From Stigmatella ashevillena (GTDB lineage Bacteria; Myxococcota; Myxococcia; Myxococcales; Myxococcaceae): a DNA stretch of 64,000 nt. The notes beneath the pieces were generated by a model. That model saw only the letters and a program-made list of their open reading frames with translations. It searched no databases and was not told where the DNA came from. Each line of letters begins with the position of its first letter. Within the stretch, counting starts at the first letter, position 1. The stretch covers positions 186,001-250,000 of the forward strand of contig NZ_JAQNDM010000002.1 in assembly GCF_028368975.1 (NCBI RefSeq), read 5' to 3'. Shown piece after piece: positions 1-12,052 of the stretch. The position numbers and the translations under genes are program-made.

Positions 1-362
1 AGGTGCTTGAGCGAGGGCCGGTGCAGGAGGCCCATGCCCTGTACCGGGCGGCGGAGATCTCCCTGACGCTGGCCTCGTGTGACGAGCTGTTCGCGCTGGA
101 TGGACGGCTGGTCTTCGAGCCCCTGCCCCGCCCTCTTCCCGCCTCGCTCACGGCGGACGATCTGTACCTGTACTCCAAGCTGCGGGGCAGCGTGACCATC
201 CGTCAGGCCTTGCGCACGGCGGCCATGGGGGAGGCGGCCGCTTCCCGGTCGATGCACCGGCTGCTGGCCATGGGGCTGCTGCGCATCGTCCCTCCAATGG
301 GCGAGCTCGAACCGCAACGCAAGACGGATCCCTACGGCTTTCTCCCCGCGCTGGAGGTTTGA
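1..362 (+). CDS. C-terminal part of a DUF4388-like protein (5' partial)
   Basis: An open frame enters from the left edge and stops with TGA at 360-362, leaving about 119 residues. The pattern 'LTADDLYLYSKLRGSVTI' followed by 'SMHRLLAMGLL' resembles the C-terminal winged-helix-like part of myxobacterial DUF4388 (PATAN-type) proteins, which are often fused to response-regulator or Ser/Thr-kinase modules. The GTG at 3-5 is more likely an internal valine than the start, because the first residues already look like domain interior. The family assignment rests on motif memory only, and the N-terminal domains lie outside the window. It converges on the phosphoesterase gene, whose stop lies about 15 bp away. 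Confidence 0.55.
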   Translation, partial: VLERGPVQEAHALYRAAEISLTLASCDELFALDGRLVFEPLPRPLPASLTADDLYLYSKLRGSVTIRQALRTAAMGEAAASRSMHRLLAMGLLRIVPPMGELEPQRKTDPYGFLPALEV

Positions 363-377
363 GCCGGCGGGGGGGGC

Positions 378-1199
378 TCAGCCGTACAGCCGCCGCAGCT
401 CGATGCCCTCCCGCAGCATCTGGACGTCCGGGTAGACCGTGCCCAGGTCCAACTGCACATACGTCTTGTGCTCGTCCAGGAGCGCGAAGCTGGTGGAGAC
501 GCAGAGCTGCTCCAGCCCTATGCGCTCGTAGCCCTCGCGCACCACGTCATGGCCGTAGATGGCGATGCGGCCGCCCAGCACGGAGAGGAACGCGCGGGCC
601 TGTTCCGCGGTGGCCATGCGGCTCCACAACATGGGGCCCAGCACGGACTCGCGGAAGAACTCCTCGATGCCCCAGCCGAAGTAGCCCTCGAGCTTCACGT
701 CCTCCAACTGCGCCAGGCTGCGCAAGGGGGCGGAGGGCGCGGCGTGCAGCAGGACGACGCCGTTGGGGGCCGCGGCCACCAGGGGCAGCTGCTGGAAGAG
801 GCTGCGCAGGGTCAGCACCTCGTCCGGGTTCATGCGCTCCTCCAGCACTTGGGCTTCGTCCGCGTGGAACTTGGCGGTGCGCGGGCCGCCCACATGGGCG
901 TGCTCGTGGTTGCCCATCAGGCAGTGGACGCGCCCTGGGAAGCGGGCCTGGGCGCGGAGGAAGGCCTGGATGACCTCGGGAGACTCATCCTTATAGGGAG
1001 TGCCGAGGTAGTCCGGCCACTGCTGCTCGGTGAGCGAGTCGGGCCCGTGCACCATGTCGCCGGTGAAGACGAGCACGGTGTCCTGGGGAGCGTCCTCCAG
1101 GAGCGTGACCATGCGCTGAAAGTCCCGCAGGTTGCCCTGGATGTCGGTAGCGACCAGGAGCCGGCCGGAATCGGGGAGCCTGAGGAGGCGGGAAGTCAC
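378..1199 (-). CDS. Calcineurin-like metallophosphoesterase
   Basis: A 273-residue cytoplasmic protein with the ordered motifs of the calcineurin-like phosphoesterase superfamily: 'ATDIQGN' near residue 19, 'VFTGDMVHG' near 48, 'MGNHEHAH' near 97, a 'LLHAAPS' histidine and a 'YGHDVV' histidine. These would bind two metal ions and hydrolyse a phosphomonoester or phosphodiester; the substrate cannot be told. The first motif is usually D-x-H, but here it is D19-I-Q21, so one metal-ligand histidine is a glutamine. The open frame runs upstream to 1784, but that part is arginine/proline-rich and overlaps another gene. I therefore chose the GTG at 1199, preceded by GGAGG. It lies downstream of and co-directional with the small gene at 1298-1747. 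Confidence 0.8.
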   Translation of the reverse strand: MTSRLLRLPDSGRLLVATDIQGNLRDFQRMVTLLEDAPQDTVLVFTGDMVHGPDSLTEQQWPDYLGTPYKDESPEVIQAFLRAQARFPGRVHCLMGNHEHAHVGGPRTAKFHADEAQVLEERMNPDEVLTLRSLFQQLPLVAAAPNGVVLLHAAPSAPLRSLAQLEDVKLEGYFGWGIEEFFRESVLGPMLWSRMATAEQARAFLSVLGGRIAIYGHDVVREGYERIGLEQLCVSTSFALLDEHKTYVQLDLGTVYPDVQMLREGIELRRLYG

Positions 1200-1297
1200 G
1201 GCCTCCAGCCTAGATGCAGATGGGCCAAGCTCAAGTTCGTAGACATCCCAGACACGGCGTCCCCAATGGCTAACAGCGGGAAACCGGCTCGCGTTTA

Positions 1298-1747
1298 TCA
1301 CCGGGTGTCGACAGGTGCTCCCGGCGTCGCCTGCTTCCGGAGGGGCAAGGGCTGGAGATCCGGTGGCACCCAGCCTGCTTTGGCGCGCGGTGACTCCAAG
1401 GTCTCCTTCCGGTAGTGGCGCCCCAGCAGCTTCGAATCCAGCAACTCCGGGTGCATGGACAGGAACGCCTCGAAGGAGTCTGGCCCGGGCGTCTCGTCGA
1501 GTGCCACCTGCATGCGCTCGGCCCAGGCCCGCGTCATCGTCTCGTGGAACTTCTCCGCCGCTCCGAGCGCCGTGGCGTAGGTGCGCACCAGCGTCCGGAT
1601 TCGCTCCAGCCCCGCATCGAACCCGTGAGCCCTCAGGCACACCCATCCCAGCCGCAGGTGCCCGCGGTGGCCGAACTGGTCTCCGGGGTATGTCGCTGCC
1701 TCGATCGCCGCCAGGAACTCCGTGTCGGACAGCTCTCCTGTGCTCAT
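1298..1747 (-). CDS. Conserved hypothetical protein with an F-x-HRxHL motif
   Basis: A 149-residue soluble protein with no signal peptide. The N-terminal half contains 'FGHRGHLRLGWVCLR' followed by 'KFHETMTRAWAERM'. This histidine-bearing helical pattern is found in a widespread uncharacterised bacterial family and suggests a small alpha-helical fold with possible His ligands. The ATG at 1747 is preferred over one six codons upstream because the family begins near 'LSDTEFLAAIEAATYPG'. It lies about 100 bp upstream of the phosphoesterase on the same strand and may share its transcript. No function is assigned. Confidence 0.7.
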   Translation of the reverse strand: MSTGELSDTEFLAAIEAATYPGDQFGHRGHLRLGWVCLRAHGFDAGLERIRTLVRTYATALGAAEKFHETMTRAWAERMQVALDETPGPDSFEAFLSMHPELLDSKLLGRHYRKETLESPRAKAGWVPPDLQPLPLRKQATPGAPVDTR

Positions 1748-2006
1748 GCCGCGCCTCCGGCGCAAAAGTCGAACCTGGGCCCACTGCCTATCACCCAGAG
1801 CCCTTCGCGAGGTGGGGTGAACGGCGTGACTGTGCTGACACGTTTAGGCCGAGAACGTGGCGTTGGCGTGCCGCGTCATTTCAAAGAAGCGCAAAGGTGG
1901 ATCGCTCTGAGCAACGCATGTTCCAAAAACCCCTGATGCTTTTTTGTAACGTTTCGACAAGACGTGTGTCTTCAGCGCTTGCGATTCAGGTGCTGCACCG
2001 CGTCAG

Positions 2007-2035
2007 TTGATTCACATTTCCTGAAACTGGATACT
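2007..2035 (+). promoter_or_regulatory. Candidate housekeeping promoter of the GH16 gene, in a 359-bp gap
   Basis: The 1748-2106 gap holds no convincing gene. Its right half is much more AT-rich than the surroundings. TTGATT at 2007-2012 and GATACT at 2030-2035 are separated by 17 bp and resemble -35/-10 boxes (4 of 6 matches each). This would give a leader of about 65 nt before the ATG at 2107, which is preceded by a purine-rich GGAAAGAG. This is a pattern match only. Confidence 0.3.
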
Positions 2036-2106
2036 GATATAACCTTTTTTGTCGCCTTTTGCGGCTTGGGTTTCTTTTACAAGTTTTCACGGAAAGAGTC
2101 TGAGAT

Positions 2107-4725
2107 ATGAAAAGTGGCTGGAGCGCCGCTTGGAAGCGGCTCGTGGTAGGCGGCAGCGCCTGGGCCCTGGGCTTGGGTGGACTGAGCTGTGTGGTGGAAG
2201 AGGCCGTCTCGGTTCCTGAATCGGCCGAGGTCCTCCAGAGCACCGAGGTTGCCCTGGAGACCGGGGCCTCCCGGACGATTTCCATCGCGGGCCAGCCCTT
2301 CACGTTGACGTGGGAGGATGACTTCGGTGGCGACCTGAACAAAGGCCAGGCCAAGTCCTTTCTCAACACCGCCTACTGGTCCAAGGAAAACCTGGGCGTC
2401 AATTACGAGCAGCAGGCTTATACGAATCGGGAATGTGTCGATCACCCCACCAACTGGAACTACTGTGTGGAGAACGGCAAGCTGACCCTGCTGGCCCGTA
2501 AGGAGCCGCTGGATTGTGTTGTCTGGCAGCAATGTACCGCCAGCAGCCAATGTGGAACCAACGGCACCTGCGCGGCCACCGGTTACTGCATCTACGACCA
2601 GAACCGGAACGGCGTCTTCGATCACGAGGAGTGCGCGCCCTTCAACGGCACCGCCAACGGGCCGGCCAACGGCCAGCAGTACACCTCGGGCCGCATCAAG
2701 AGCGACGAGAAGGTCGAGTTCCGCTACGGCTACATCGAGTTCCGTGCGCGCATGCCCTTCGCGGATCTGCCTGCCGGTGCCACGCCCCCCAACGGCATGT
2801 GGCCGGCGATCTGGATGCTCGGCGCCAACGGGGCCATCTCCAATGGCACCCGTGATGACAGCGCTGGCTGGCCCATGACGGGCGAGATCGACATCATGGA
2901 GTACTCGCAGATCAAGGAGAACAAGGCGCTCTATCCCCAGAACGAGGCGATGGGCTTCAACGCCCTGTGGCGTGAGATTCCCGAGTCGGGCGAGATGGCG
3001 GCGGCTCCCGGCGGCTGGCAGGCGAACGCGTGCAGCGATTGGCCCAACGGCGGCGACGCGAAGTGCGACGGGGACGTGGGCGGCGCGCGCGTGCAGTGGC
3101 CTGGCAAGACGATCGACTACCACCAGTGGCACACCTGGGGTTTCCTCTGGGACGAGAACGGCTTCAAGATCTACATCGACAACCTGCCGCAGAATGGCGG
3201 CACGCCCGTGGGCTCCTTCAGCATCGGCGACAGCGCGACCGAGTTCCGTCAGCCGATGTTCCTCATCCTCAACAACGCCATCGGCGGTGAACTCGGGTGC
3301 CTGGGGTGGTCCAACCGCTCCTGCACCTCCAGCGCGCAGTGCGCCAATGGCGCGGCGTGCTCGGGTGGCAAGTGCCAGGAGACCCCCGCCTCGTGCATCA
3401 ACGTCGACTGGGCGGCCCATGGAGACAAGGCCAAGCTCGAGGTGGACTACGTGCGCTGGTTCCACCGCAACTCGGGCTACCCGCAGGCCGCCAAGGCCTC
3501 GTGCCAGGACAGCGATGGCAACGGCACGGCCGACAACATCATCCGCAACTGCGGCTTCAACGAGGACTACACCTACCACCGCAGCGACCTGTTCTTCGAA
3601 GGCGGCGGAGGCCTCACCGACATCAACAACGAGGGCGGTACGCGCGGCATGGTGCAGTGGGTGCGCATCGACAACGGGGGTTCGCAGCCCTACAGCGTGC
3701 AGATCCGCCAGGAGGGCTTCCAGCTCAACGCGGGCACCCAGTACAAGTGGAAGGTGGACCTGAAGTCGAGCGTGGCCCGCACCCTCCCCATCAAGATCGC
3801 CCAGCCGGCGGCTCCCTACGGCGTCATCTCCACCTTCAACTGCAACGTGGGCACGGGCTGGACCACGTGCACCGGTCCGAACTTCACCCCCACCGCCACG
3901 GGCCTCTACAAGTTCGAGATCGACGCGGGTGGCGGCACGGCCTACAACAACACCCAGGTGTGGGTGGATGACATGTACCTGGGCGCCACCAGCAATGCCT
4001 GCCAGCCCGAGTGCACGGGCAAGACGTGTGGCAGCGACGGCTGCGGCGGCGTCTGCGGCACCTGCCGCTCGGGAACCTCCTGCGCGAGCTGGGGCCAGTG
4101 CACCGCTTCCACGGGCACCTGCACCCCGTCGTGCTCTGGCAAGACGTGTGGCAGCGATGGCTGCGGCGGCACCTGCGGCACCTGCTCCACGGGCAACACC
4201 TGCAACGCCTCTGGCCAGTGCACCCCGAACACCTGCACCCCGTCGTGCTCCGGCAAGGCGTGTGGCAGCAACGGCTGCGGCGGCACCTGCGGCACCTGCG
4301 GCTCGGGCACCACCTGCAACACCTCCGGCCAGTGCATCCCCTCGACGCCCACGGCGGTGCGCCTCGAGGCGGAGAACGCCACGCTGACCGGCTGCTTCGC
4401 CGAAGCGGGCGGTGACAGCGGTGGCAAGGTCGTGGCCTTCGAGGGCAACGACACCGTCTGCTGGAGCAACGTGACGCTGACGGGCCGCACCACGGCCACG
4501 GCGCACGTGGGCGCGCCCTACCCCGATGGTCAGGGGCAGCTGAAGTTCAATGGCACCGTCATCGGCACGGTCAAGCTGGCCACCGCCACGGGCGGCTGGA
4601 GCAGCCCCGCCCTGACGGACATCTCCACGGCGATCTCCGCCAGCGGCACGGGCACCCTCTGCCTCACGGGTGTCACGCATCCGAACGGGTGGATCTTCTC
4701 GGTGGACTACCTGGATCTGAAGTAG
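2107..4725 (+). CDS. GH16 beta-glucanase lipoprotein with Cys-rich repeats and C-terminal CBM
   Basis: An 872-residue secreted lipoprotein predicted to cut beta-1,3(-1,4)-glucans such as laminarin or fungal wall glucan. A lipobox 'GGLSC' puts the lipidated cysteine at residue 28. The GH16 domain spans roughly 55-460 and carries the signature 'GEIDIMEYS', with E260 (nucleophile), D262 and E265 (acid/base) by family rule. Two Cys-rich insertions (about 136-180 and 395-432) sit inside the catalytic region. A jelly-roll-like segment follows (about 490-630). Three Cys-rich repeats (about 632-745) come next, and then a CBM6/35-like domain beginning 'VRLEAENATLTGC' that ends in 'FSVDYLDLK'. The GH3 gene downstream, after a hairpin, suggests a joint role in glucan breakdown. 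The start is supported by the lipoprotein signal. Confidence 0.88.
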   Translation: MKSGWSAAWKRLVVGGSAWALGLGGLSCVVEEAVSVPESAEVLQSTEVALETGASRTISIAGQPFTLTWEDDFGGDLNKGQAKSFLNTAYWSKENLGVNYEQQAYTNRECVDHPTNWNYCVENGKLTLLARKEPLDCVVWQQCTASSQCGTNGTCAATGYCIYDQNRNGVFDHEECAPFNGTANGPANGQQYTSGRIKSDEKVEFRYGYIEFRARMPFADLPAGATPPNGMWPAIWMLGANGAISNGTRDDSAGWPMTGEIDIMEYSQIKENKALYPQNEAMGFNALWREIPESGEMAAAPGGWQANACSDWPNGGDAKCDGDVGGARVQWPGKTIDYHQWHTWGFLWDENGFKIYIDNLPQNGGTPVGSFSIGDSATEFRQPMFLILNNAIGGELGCLGWSNRSCTSSAQCANGAACSGGKCQETPASCINVDWAAHGDKAKLEVDYVRWFHRNSGYPQAAKASCQDSDGNGTADNIIRNCGFNEDYTYHRSDLFFEGGGGLTDINNEGGTRGMVQWVRIDNGGSQPYSVQIRQEGFQLNAGTQYKWKVDLKSSVARTLPIKIAQPAAPYGVISTFNCNVGTGWTTCTGPNFTPTATGLYKFEIDAGGGTAYNNTQVWVDDMYLGATSNACQPECTGKTCGSDGCGGVCGTCRSGTSCASWGQCTASTGTCTPSCSGKTCGSDGCGGTCGTCSTGNTCNASGQCTPNTCTPSCSGKACGSNGCGGTCGTCGSGTTCNTSGQCIPSTPTAVRLEAENATLTGCFAEAGGDSGGKVVAFEGNDTVCWSNVTLTGRTTATAHVGAPYPDGQGQLKFNGTVIGTVKLATATGGWSSPALTDISTAISASGTGTLCLTGVTHPNGWIFSVDYLDLK
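3999..4342 (+). repeat. Three tandem Cys-rich repeats inside the GH16 gene
   Basis: Three consecutive units of about 37-41 codons share the frame C-x-P-x-C-S/T-G-K-x-C-G-S-x-G-C-G-G-x-C-G-T-C, followed by a second C-x(5)-C-x(5)-C half. The DNA is also highly similar between units (for example GTGTGGCAGC before each GGCTGCGGCGGC core), which points to recent duplication. Each unit has an even number of cysteines, as expected for a disulfide-rich spacer or carbohydrate-binding knot. Confidence 0.8.
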
Positions 4726-4755
4726 CCGTTCATTCCGCGGTCAGTAAGGCGTGGG

Positions 4756-4792
4756 CAGTCCCTCTCCAACGATGTCTGTTGGAGAGGGACTG
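4756..4792 (+). terminator. Strong hairpin between the GH16 and GH3 genes
   Basis: A perfect 15-bp inverted repeat (arms 4756-4770 and 4778-4792, loop GATGTCT) starts 30 bp after the GH16 stop. The following 30 bases are T-rich but contain no uninterrupted U tract. It could be a terminator of the GH16 transcript or a partial terminator/attenuator for read-through into the GH3 gene 60 bp further on. Confidence 0.65.
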
Positions 4793-4851
4793 TTCGCGCC
4801 GTGGTTCTGTCTGTTGTTGCTGTTCCACTCCTCGCAGCTTCCCCCCTCCCT

Positions 4852-9303
<4,452 letters not shown>

Positions 9304-9335
9304 CCTTCGTCGAGGGGTCGGTTTCCAGCAGTGAG

Positions 9336-9368
9336 AAGGGCGGCCCGGCGAGGGGCCGCCCTTTTTTT
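9336..9368 (+). terminator. Intrinsic terminator of the GH3 gene
   Basis: A GC-rich stem (GGGCGGCCC at 9338-9346 with GGGCCGCCC at 9353-9361, extended by A-T pairs) is followed directly by seven T residues (9362-9368). This classic rho-independent terminator lies 33 bp after the GH3 stop and separates it from the VOC gene. Confidence 0.9.
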
Positions 9369-9404
9369 ATGGCGGCGCGGTGAAACAGAGGGGAAAGAGG
9401 AGCG

Positions 9405-10178
9405 ATGACAGCTCCCTGCCCCTTCGTTTCATACGATCTGAGAACCACGGATGTGGACGCGGCCCAGGCGTTCTACACAGGCCTTCTGGGGTGGCGGGTT
9501 CAGCGGGAGGGAGAATCCCGGGTGTTCCATGCGGGCGAGCAGCGCGTGGGCGAGCTCCTGGCCCTGCCGGAGCGGGCCCGGGCCCAGGGCGCCCCGGCGC
9601 ACTGGCTCGGCCATATGGGTGTCCAGGACATGGATGCGGCGGTGAACCGTGTCCTGGCGCTCGGAGGCCAGAGGCTGGGCCCCCCGCTGGAGCCCACGCA
9701 GGGGCAACGCACCGCTGTCCTCAAGGATCCGCAGGGGGCGGTCTTCGCGGTGAGCACCGGCAGGGGTCGCGCGAGCATTGAAGCGGTCGCGTGGCATGAG
9801 CTCAACACGACCGACCGTGAGCACGCGTGGACCACCTACTCGGAGCTGTTTGGCTGGCGGGCCACCGGGGCGCTGAATTTGGGACCCGAGGTGGGGACGT
9901 ATCAGATGTTTACCTGGGACGGGGCTGGGCGAGACGTGGGGGGCATGGTCAACACGGCACGCTTCCCTTCCATCCACACCCATTGGCTCTTCTACCTGAC
10001 GGTGGAGGACCTCGATGCCGCGATCGCGAAGGTGCGGTCTTCCGGTGGCCAAGCGCTGAATGGACCGATGGAAGTCCCAGGGGGCGACCGCATCGTTCAG
10101 TGCGAGGATCCACAAGGCGCGGCCTTTGCCCTGCGCCAACCCGCTGCCTCTGCCCAATCAATAGAACGCCAGTCTTAG
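9405..10178 (+). CDS. Two-domain VOC (glyoxalase/bleomycin-resistance) family protein
   Basis: A 257-residue soluble protein made of two consecutive VOC domains (about 5-120 and 130-245). Each begins with the betaalphabeta pattern, 'FYTGLLGWRV' in the first and 'YSELFGWRAT' in the second. The second ends in 'VQCEDPQGAAFAL', typical of Cfp30B-like proteins. VOC members include glyoxalases, dioxygenases and drug-binding proteins; the substrate here is unknown. A good ribosome site (AAAGAGGAG) precedes ATG 9405. It stands alone between a terminator and the lectin gene. The last codons overlap the first copy of a direct repeat. Confidence 0.8.
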   Translation: MTAPCPFVSYDLRTTDVDAAQAFYTGLLGWRVQREGESRVFHAGEQRVGELLALPERARAQGAPAHWLGHMGVQDMDAAVNRVLALGGQRLGPPLEPTQGQRTAVLKDPQGAVFAVSTGRGRASIEAVAWHELNTTDREHAWTTYSELFGWRATGALNLGPEVGTYQMFTWDGAGRDVGGMVNTARFPSIHTHWLFYLTVEDLDAAIAKVRSSGGQALNGPMEVPGGDRIVQCEDPQGAAFALRQPAASAQSIERQS

Positions 10179-10206
10179 TCAGGTGTTTCTCAATCAATAG
10201 AACGCC
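10155..10206 (+). repeat. Direct repeat, 36-bp period, upstream of the lectin gene
   Basis: The 16-mer CAATCAATAGAACGCC occurs at 10155-10170 and again at 10191-10206. The bases after each copy are also related (TCTTAGTCAGG against TCTCTGTCAGC), giving an imperfect 36-bp tandem repeat. The first copy encodes the end of the VOC protein and the second is non-coding, so the unit was probably duplicated. It may be a regulator-binding repeat of the lectin promoter. Confidence 0.7.
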
Positions 10207-10280
10207 TATCTCTGTCAGCGCATTCTGAACAGTACAGGGATTGATTCGCCCCAGAGTGAAGAAAGCAGTTACAAGCGCGC

Positions 10281-10314
10281 CAGAGTTTCAAGGGCTGGGG
10301 GATTCGAAACTCTG
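10281..10314 (+). promoter_or_regulatory. Inverted repeat in the lectin upstream region
   Basis: A perfect 9-bp inverted repeat: CAGAGTTTC at 10281-10289 pairs with GAAACTCTG at 10306-10314, with 16 bases between. It lies about 65-95 bp before the lectin start. It could form a hairpin in a leader or serve as a dyad operator. It has no T tract. Confidence 0.5.
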
Positions 10315-10316
10315 TC

Positions 10317-10334
10317 ATACCCAGTAATGGGTAT
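10317..10334 (+). promoter_or_regulatory. ATACCC/GGGTAT palindrome before the lectin gene
   Basis: An 18-bp near-perfect palindrome has outer 6-bp arms ATACCC and GGGTAT that match exactly (8 of 9 positions per half-site). It is centred about 50 bp upstream of the lectin ATG, in the most AT-rich part of the intergenic region. Its size and position fit a dimeric repressor or activator site near the promoter. Confidence 0.45.
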
Positions 10335-10376
10335 TGTATTTCCATTCGCCAAAGCGCAAAGAACGGGAGTGCAGAC

Positions 10377-11180
10377 ATGTCGCTTTATCAGGTGCAGAAC
10401 CAGTGGGGCGGTCAGTCCGCGGCTTGGAATCCGGGAGGGCTGTGGGCCATTGGCAGCCGCTCCAACCAGAGCGTTCTCGCCCTCAATCTGAAGTCCACGG
10501 ATGGAGGCAAGAACCTGACGGGGACCATGACCTATTCGGGAGAGGGTCCCATTGGCGTCCAGGCAGCCCAGTCTGGCACCAACAGCTACACCGTGCAGAA
10601 TCAGTGGGGGGGCTCCTCCGCTGCCTGGCAACCGGGTGGGCAGTGGCTCCTCGGCGACCGGCCCAATCAGAGCGTTGTCGCCATCGACATCACCTCCACC
10701 GATGGGGGCAAAACCCTGACGGGAACCATCACGTACGCCGGTGAAGGCCCCATCGGGTTCAAGGCCGATCAGTCCGCTGGCGGGCTCTACTCGGTGCAAA
10801 ATCAATGGGGAGGGGCCTCCGCTGCCTGGCAACAGGGAGGGGCCTGGGCCATTGGCGCGCGGCAGAATCAGGGCGTCGTCGCCATCAAAGCCACCTCCAC
10901 CGATGGGGGCAAAACCCTGACGGGGACCATGACCTATTCGGGAGAAGGGGCCATTGGCTTCAAGGCGACCTTGTCTGGCGACAACACCTATGCGGTGCAG
11001 AACCAGTGGGGAGGCCCCTCTGCCCCCTGGCAGCCCGGAGGCCAGTGGATCCTCGGTGCCCGGAAGGGCCAGGGCGTCGTCGCCATCGACGTCACCTCGA
11101 ACGACGGCGGGAAGACCTTGTCGGGGACCATGACGTACGCCGGTGAAGGCCCCATCGGCTTCCGCGGCAACCTGAACTGA
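10377..11180 (+). CDS. mbhA: Myxobacterial hemagglutinin (MBHA) lectin
   Basis: A 267-residue lectin of four tandem repeats of about 67 residues. Each contains 'QNQWGG', a 'W-x-PGG-x-W' core (one copy reads QQGGAW), 'STDGGK/SNDGGK' and '(E)GPIGF'. Length and repeat plan match Myxococcus xanthus MBHA, a high-mannose-binding lectin of the OAAH beta-barrel family made during fruiting-body development and found at cell poles. There is no signal peptide, as in MBHA, so export is by an unknown route. The ATG at 10377 follows GGGAG at good distance. The upstream region carries a direct repeat and two dyads. By family knowledge it is likely developmentally regulated; that is not shown by this sequence. 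Confidence 0.92.
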   Translation: MSLYQVQNQWGGQSAAWNPGGLWAIGSRSNQSVLALNLKSTDGGKNLTGTMTYSGEGPIGVQAAQSGTNSYTVQNQWGGSSAAWQPGGQWLLGDRPNQSVVAIDITSTDGGKTLTGTITYAGEGPIGFKADQSAGGLYSVQNQWGGASAAWQQGGAWAIGARQNQGVVAIKATSTDGGKTLTGTMTYSGEGAIGFKATLSGDNTYAVQNQWGGPSAPWQPGGQWILGARKGQGVVAIDVTSNDGGKTLSGTMTYAGEGPIGFRGNLN

Positions 11181-11197
11181 GGCAAAACCCACGCATG

Positions 11198-11231
11198 GAG
11201 GCCGCCGGCGGGCTTGCCGCCGCGCGGCCTC
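11198..11231 (+). terminator. GC-rich hairpin after the lectin gene
   Basis: Arms beginning GAGGCCGC (11198) and ending GCGGCCTC (11231) form a long GC stem with one bulge and a tiny loop, 17 bp after the lectin stop. There is no U tract, so it may act as a processing or stability element, or as a weak terminator before the next gene. Confidence 0.4.
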
Positions 11232-11288
11232 TCCTGGACAGCTCCCTTGATTTCGGACACGTTGCTGGGCTCTTCAGGAGAACAACTT

Positions 11289-12038
11289 ATGCGCCTCACG
11301 TTGAAGCAGGATCTGTTCACCCTCGGTGTTGCCTTCACCCTCGCCGCGCCGTGGCCGGGTTTCGGCGCCGGTGCCACGTCGCCCGAGAAGCGCTTCGAGA
11401 CCCCCGTGGGGATCGCGCTATCGGTCAAGCAGATCGGCCCCGTCACCCAGACCACCGATCTGCAAATCATCTGTGTGTTGAAACATGATCCCGCAGGTGA
11501 CCCGTACATCGAGGCGATGCAGGACTTCAATGACAAGCAAGGTGGACTGCTCTCATCCTTGCGTGAGCGCGGCGAGTTCGTGGGAGAGCTGGGCGAGACC
11601 CTGCTCTACACGCCACCTCCCCGGTCTATTACCCCGAAGCGGGTGCTGTTGATTGGCATTGGAGATGCCAAGGAACTGTCCCTGGACCGGCTGCGCCTCG
11701 TGGGCCGGATCGCACTGCGCGAGGCCGTGCGCCTGGGGGTGAAGCACGTCTCGTTCGCGCCGACGTTGCGCGATCAGGGGAGCAGTGTCATCGACGTGGG
11801 CGAGGGGGATGCGGCAGTGGTGGAGCAGATGCTGCTGGCCTACGACACGGAGAAGCGGTTGCAGCAACAGGGGCTGGCGCCCAAGCTCCGTCTCTCGTCC
11901 TGGGTCATCGAGGCAGGTCCGAAATACTTCGAGGGCGTCAACACCCATGTGGGCGATGCCGTCAAGGCGGCCGGCGAGCAGATCCAGAAGCGTGACAGCA
12001 AGCCGTACGTGAACGCGGCCCCCGCTGCGGCAAAGTGA
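11289..12038 (+). CDS. Secreted stand-alone peptidase-M17 N-terminal-domain protein
   Basis: A 249-residue protein. ATG 11289 follows AGGAG at about 9 bp and opens a signal peptide (about residues 1-27, 'LFTLGVAFTLAAPWPGFG'). The rest resembles the N-terminal domain of leucyl aminopeptidases (peptidase family M17): 'RVLLIGIGDAKELSLDRLRLVGRI' in substance, followed by 'EAVRLGVKHVSFAP'. That domain normally precedes a metal-binding catalytic domain, which is absent because the gene stops at normal domain length. The protein is therefore not expected to be a peptidase. It may bind ligands or inhibit or organise other proteins in the periplasm. It converges with the endonuclease-like gene (stops 15 bp apart). 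Confidence 0.75.
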   Translation: MRLTLKQDLFTLGVAFTLAAPWPGFGAGATSPEKRFETPVGIALSVKQIGPVTQTTDLQIICVLKHDPAGDPYIEAMQDFNDKQGGLLSSLRERGEFVGELGETLLYTPPPRSITPKRVLLIGIGDAKELSLDRLRLVGRIALREAVRLGVKHVSFAPTLRDQGSSVIDVGEGDAAVVEQMLLAYDTEKRLQQQGLAPKLRLSSWVIEAGPKYFEGVNTHVGDAVKAAGEQIQKRDSKPYVNAAPAAAK

Positions 12039-12052
12039 GGTTGAACACCCGG

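Noticed and set aside
1200-1784. N-terminal extension of the phosphoesterase frame
   Set aside because: It overlaps the conserved gene at 1298-1747 and reads as Arg/Pro-rich shadow. GTG 1199 has its own GGAGG.
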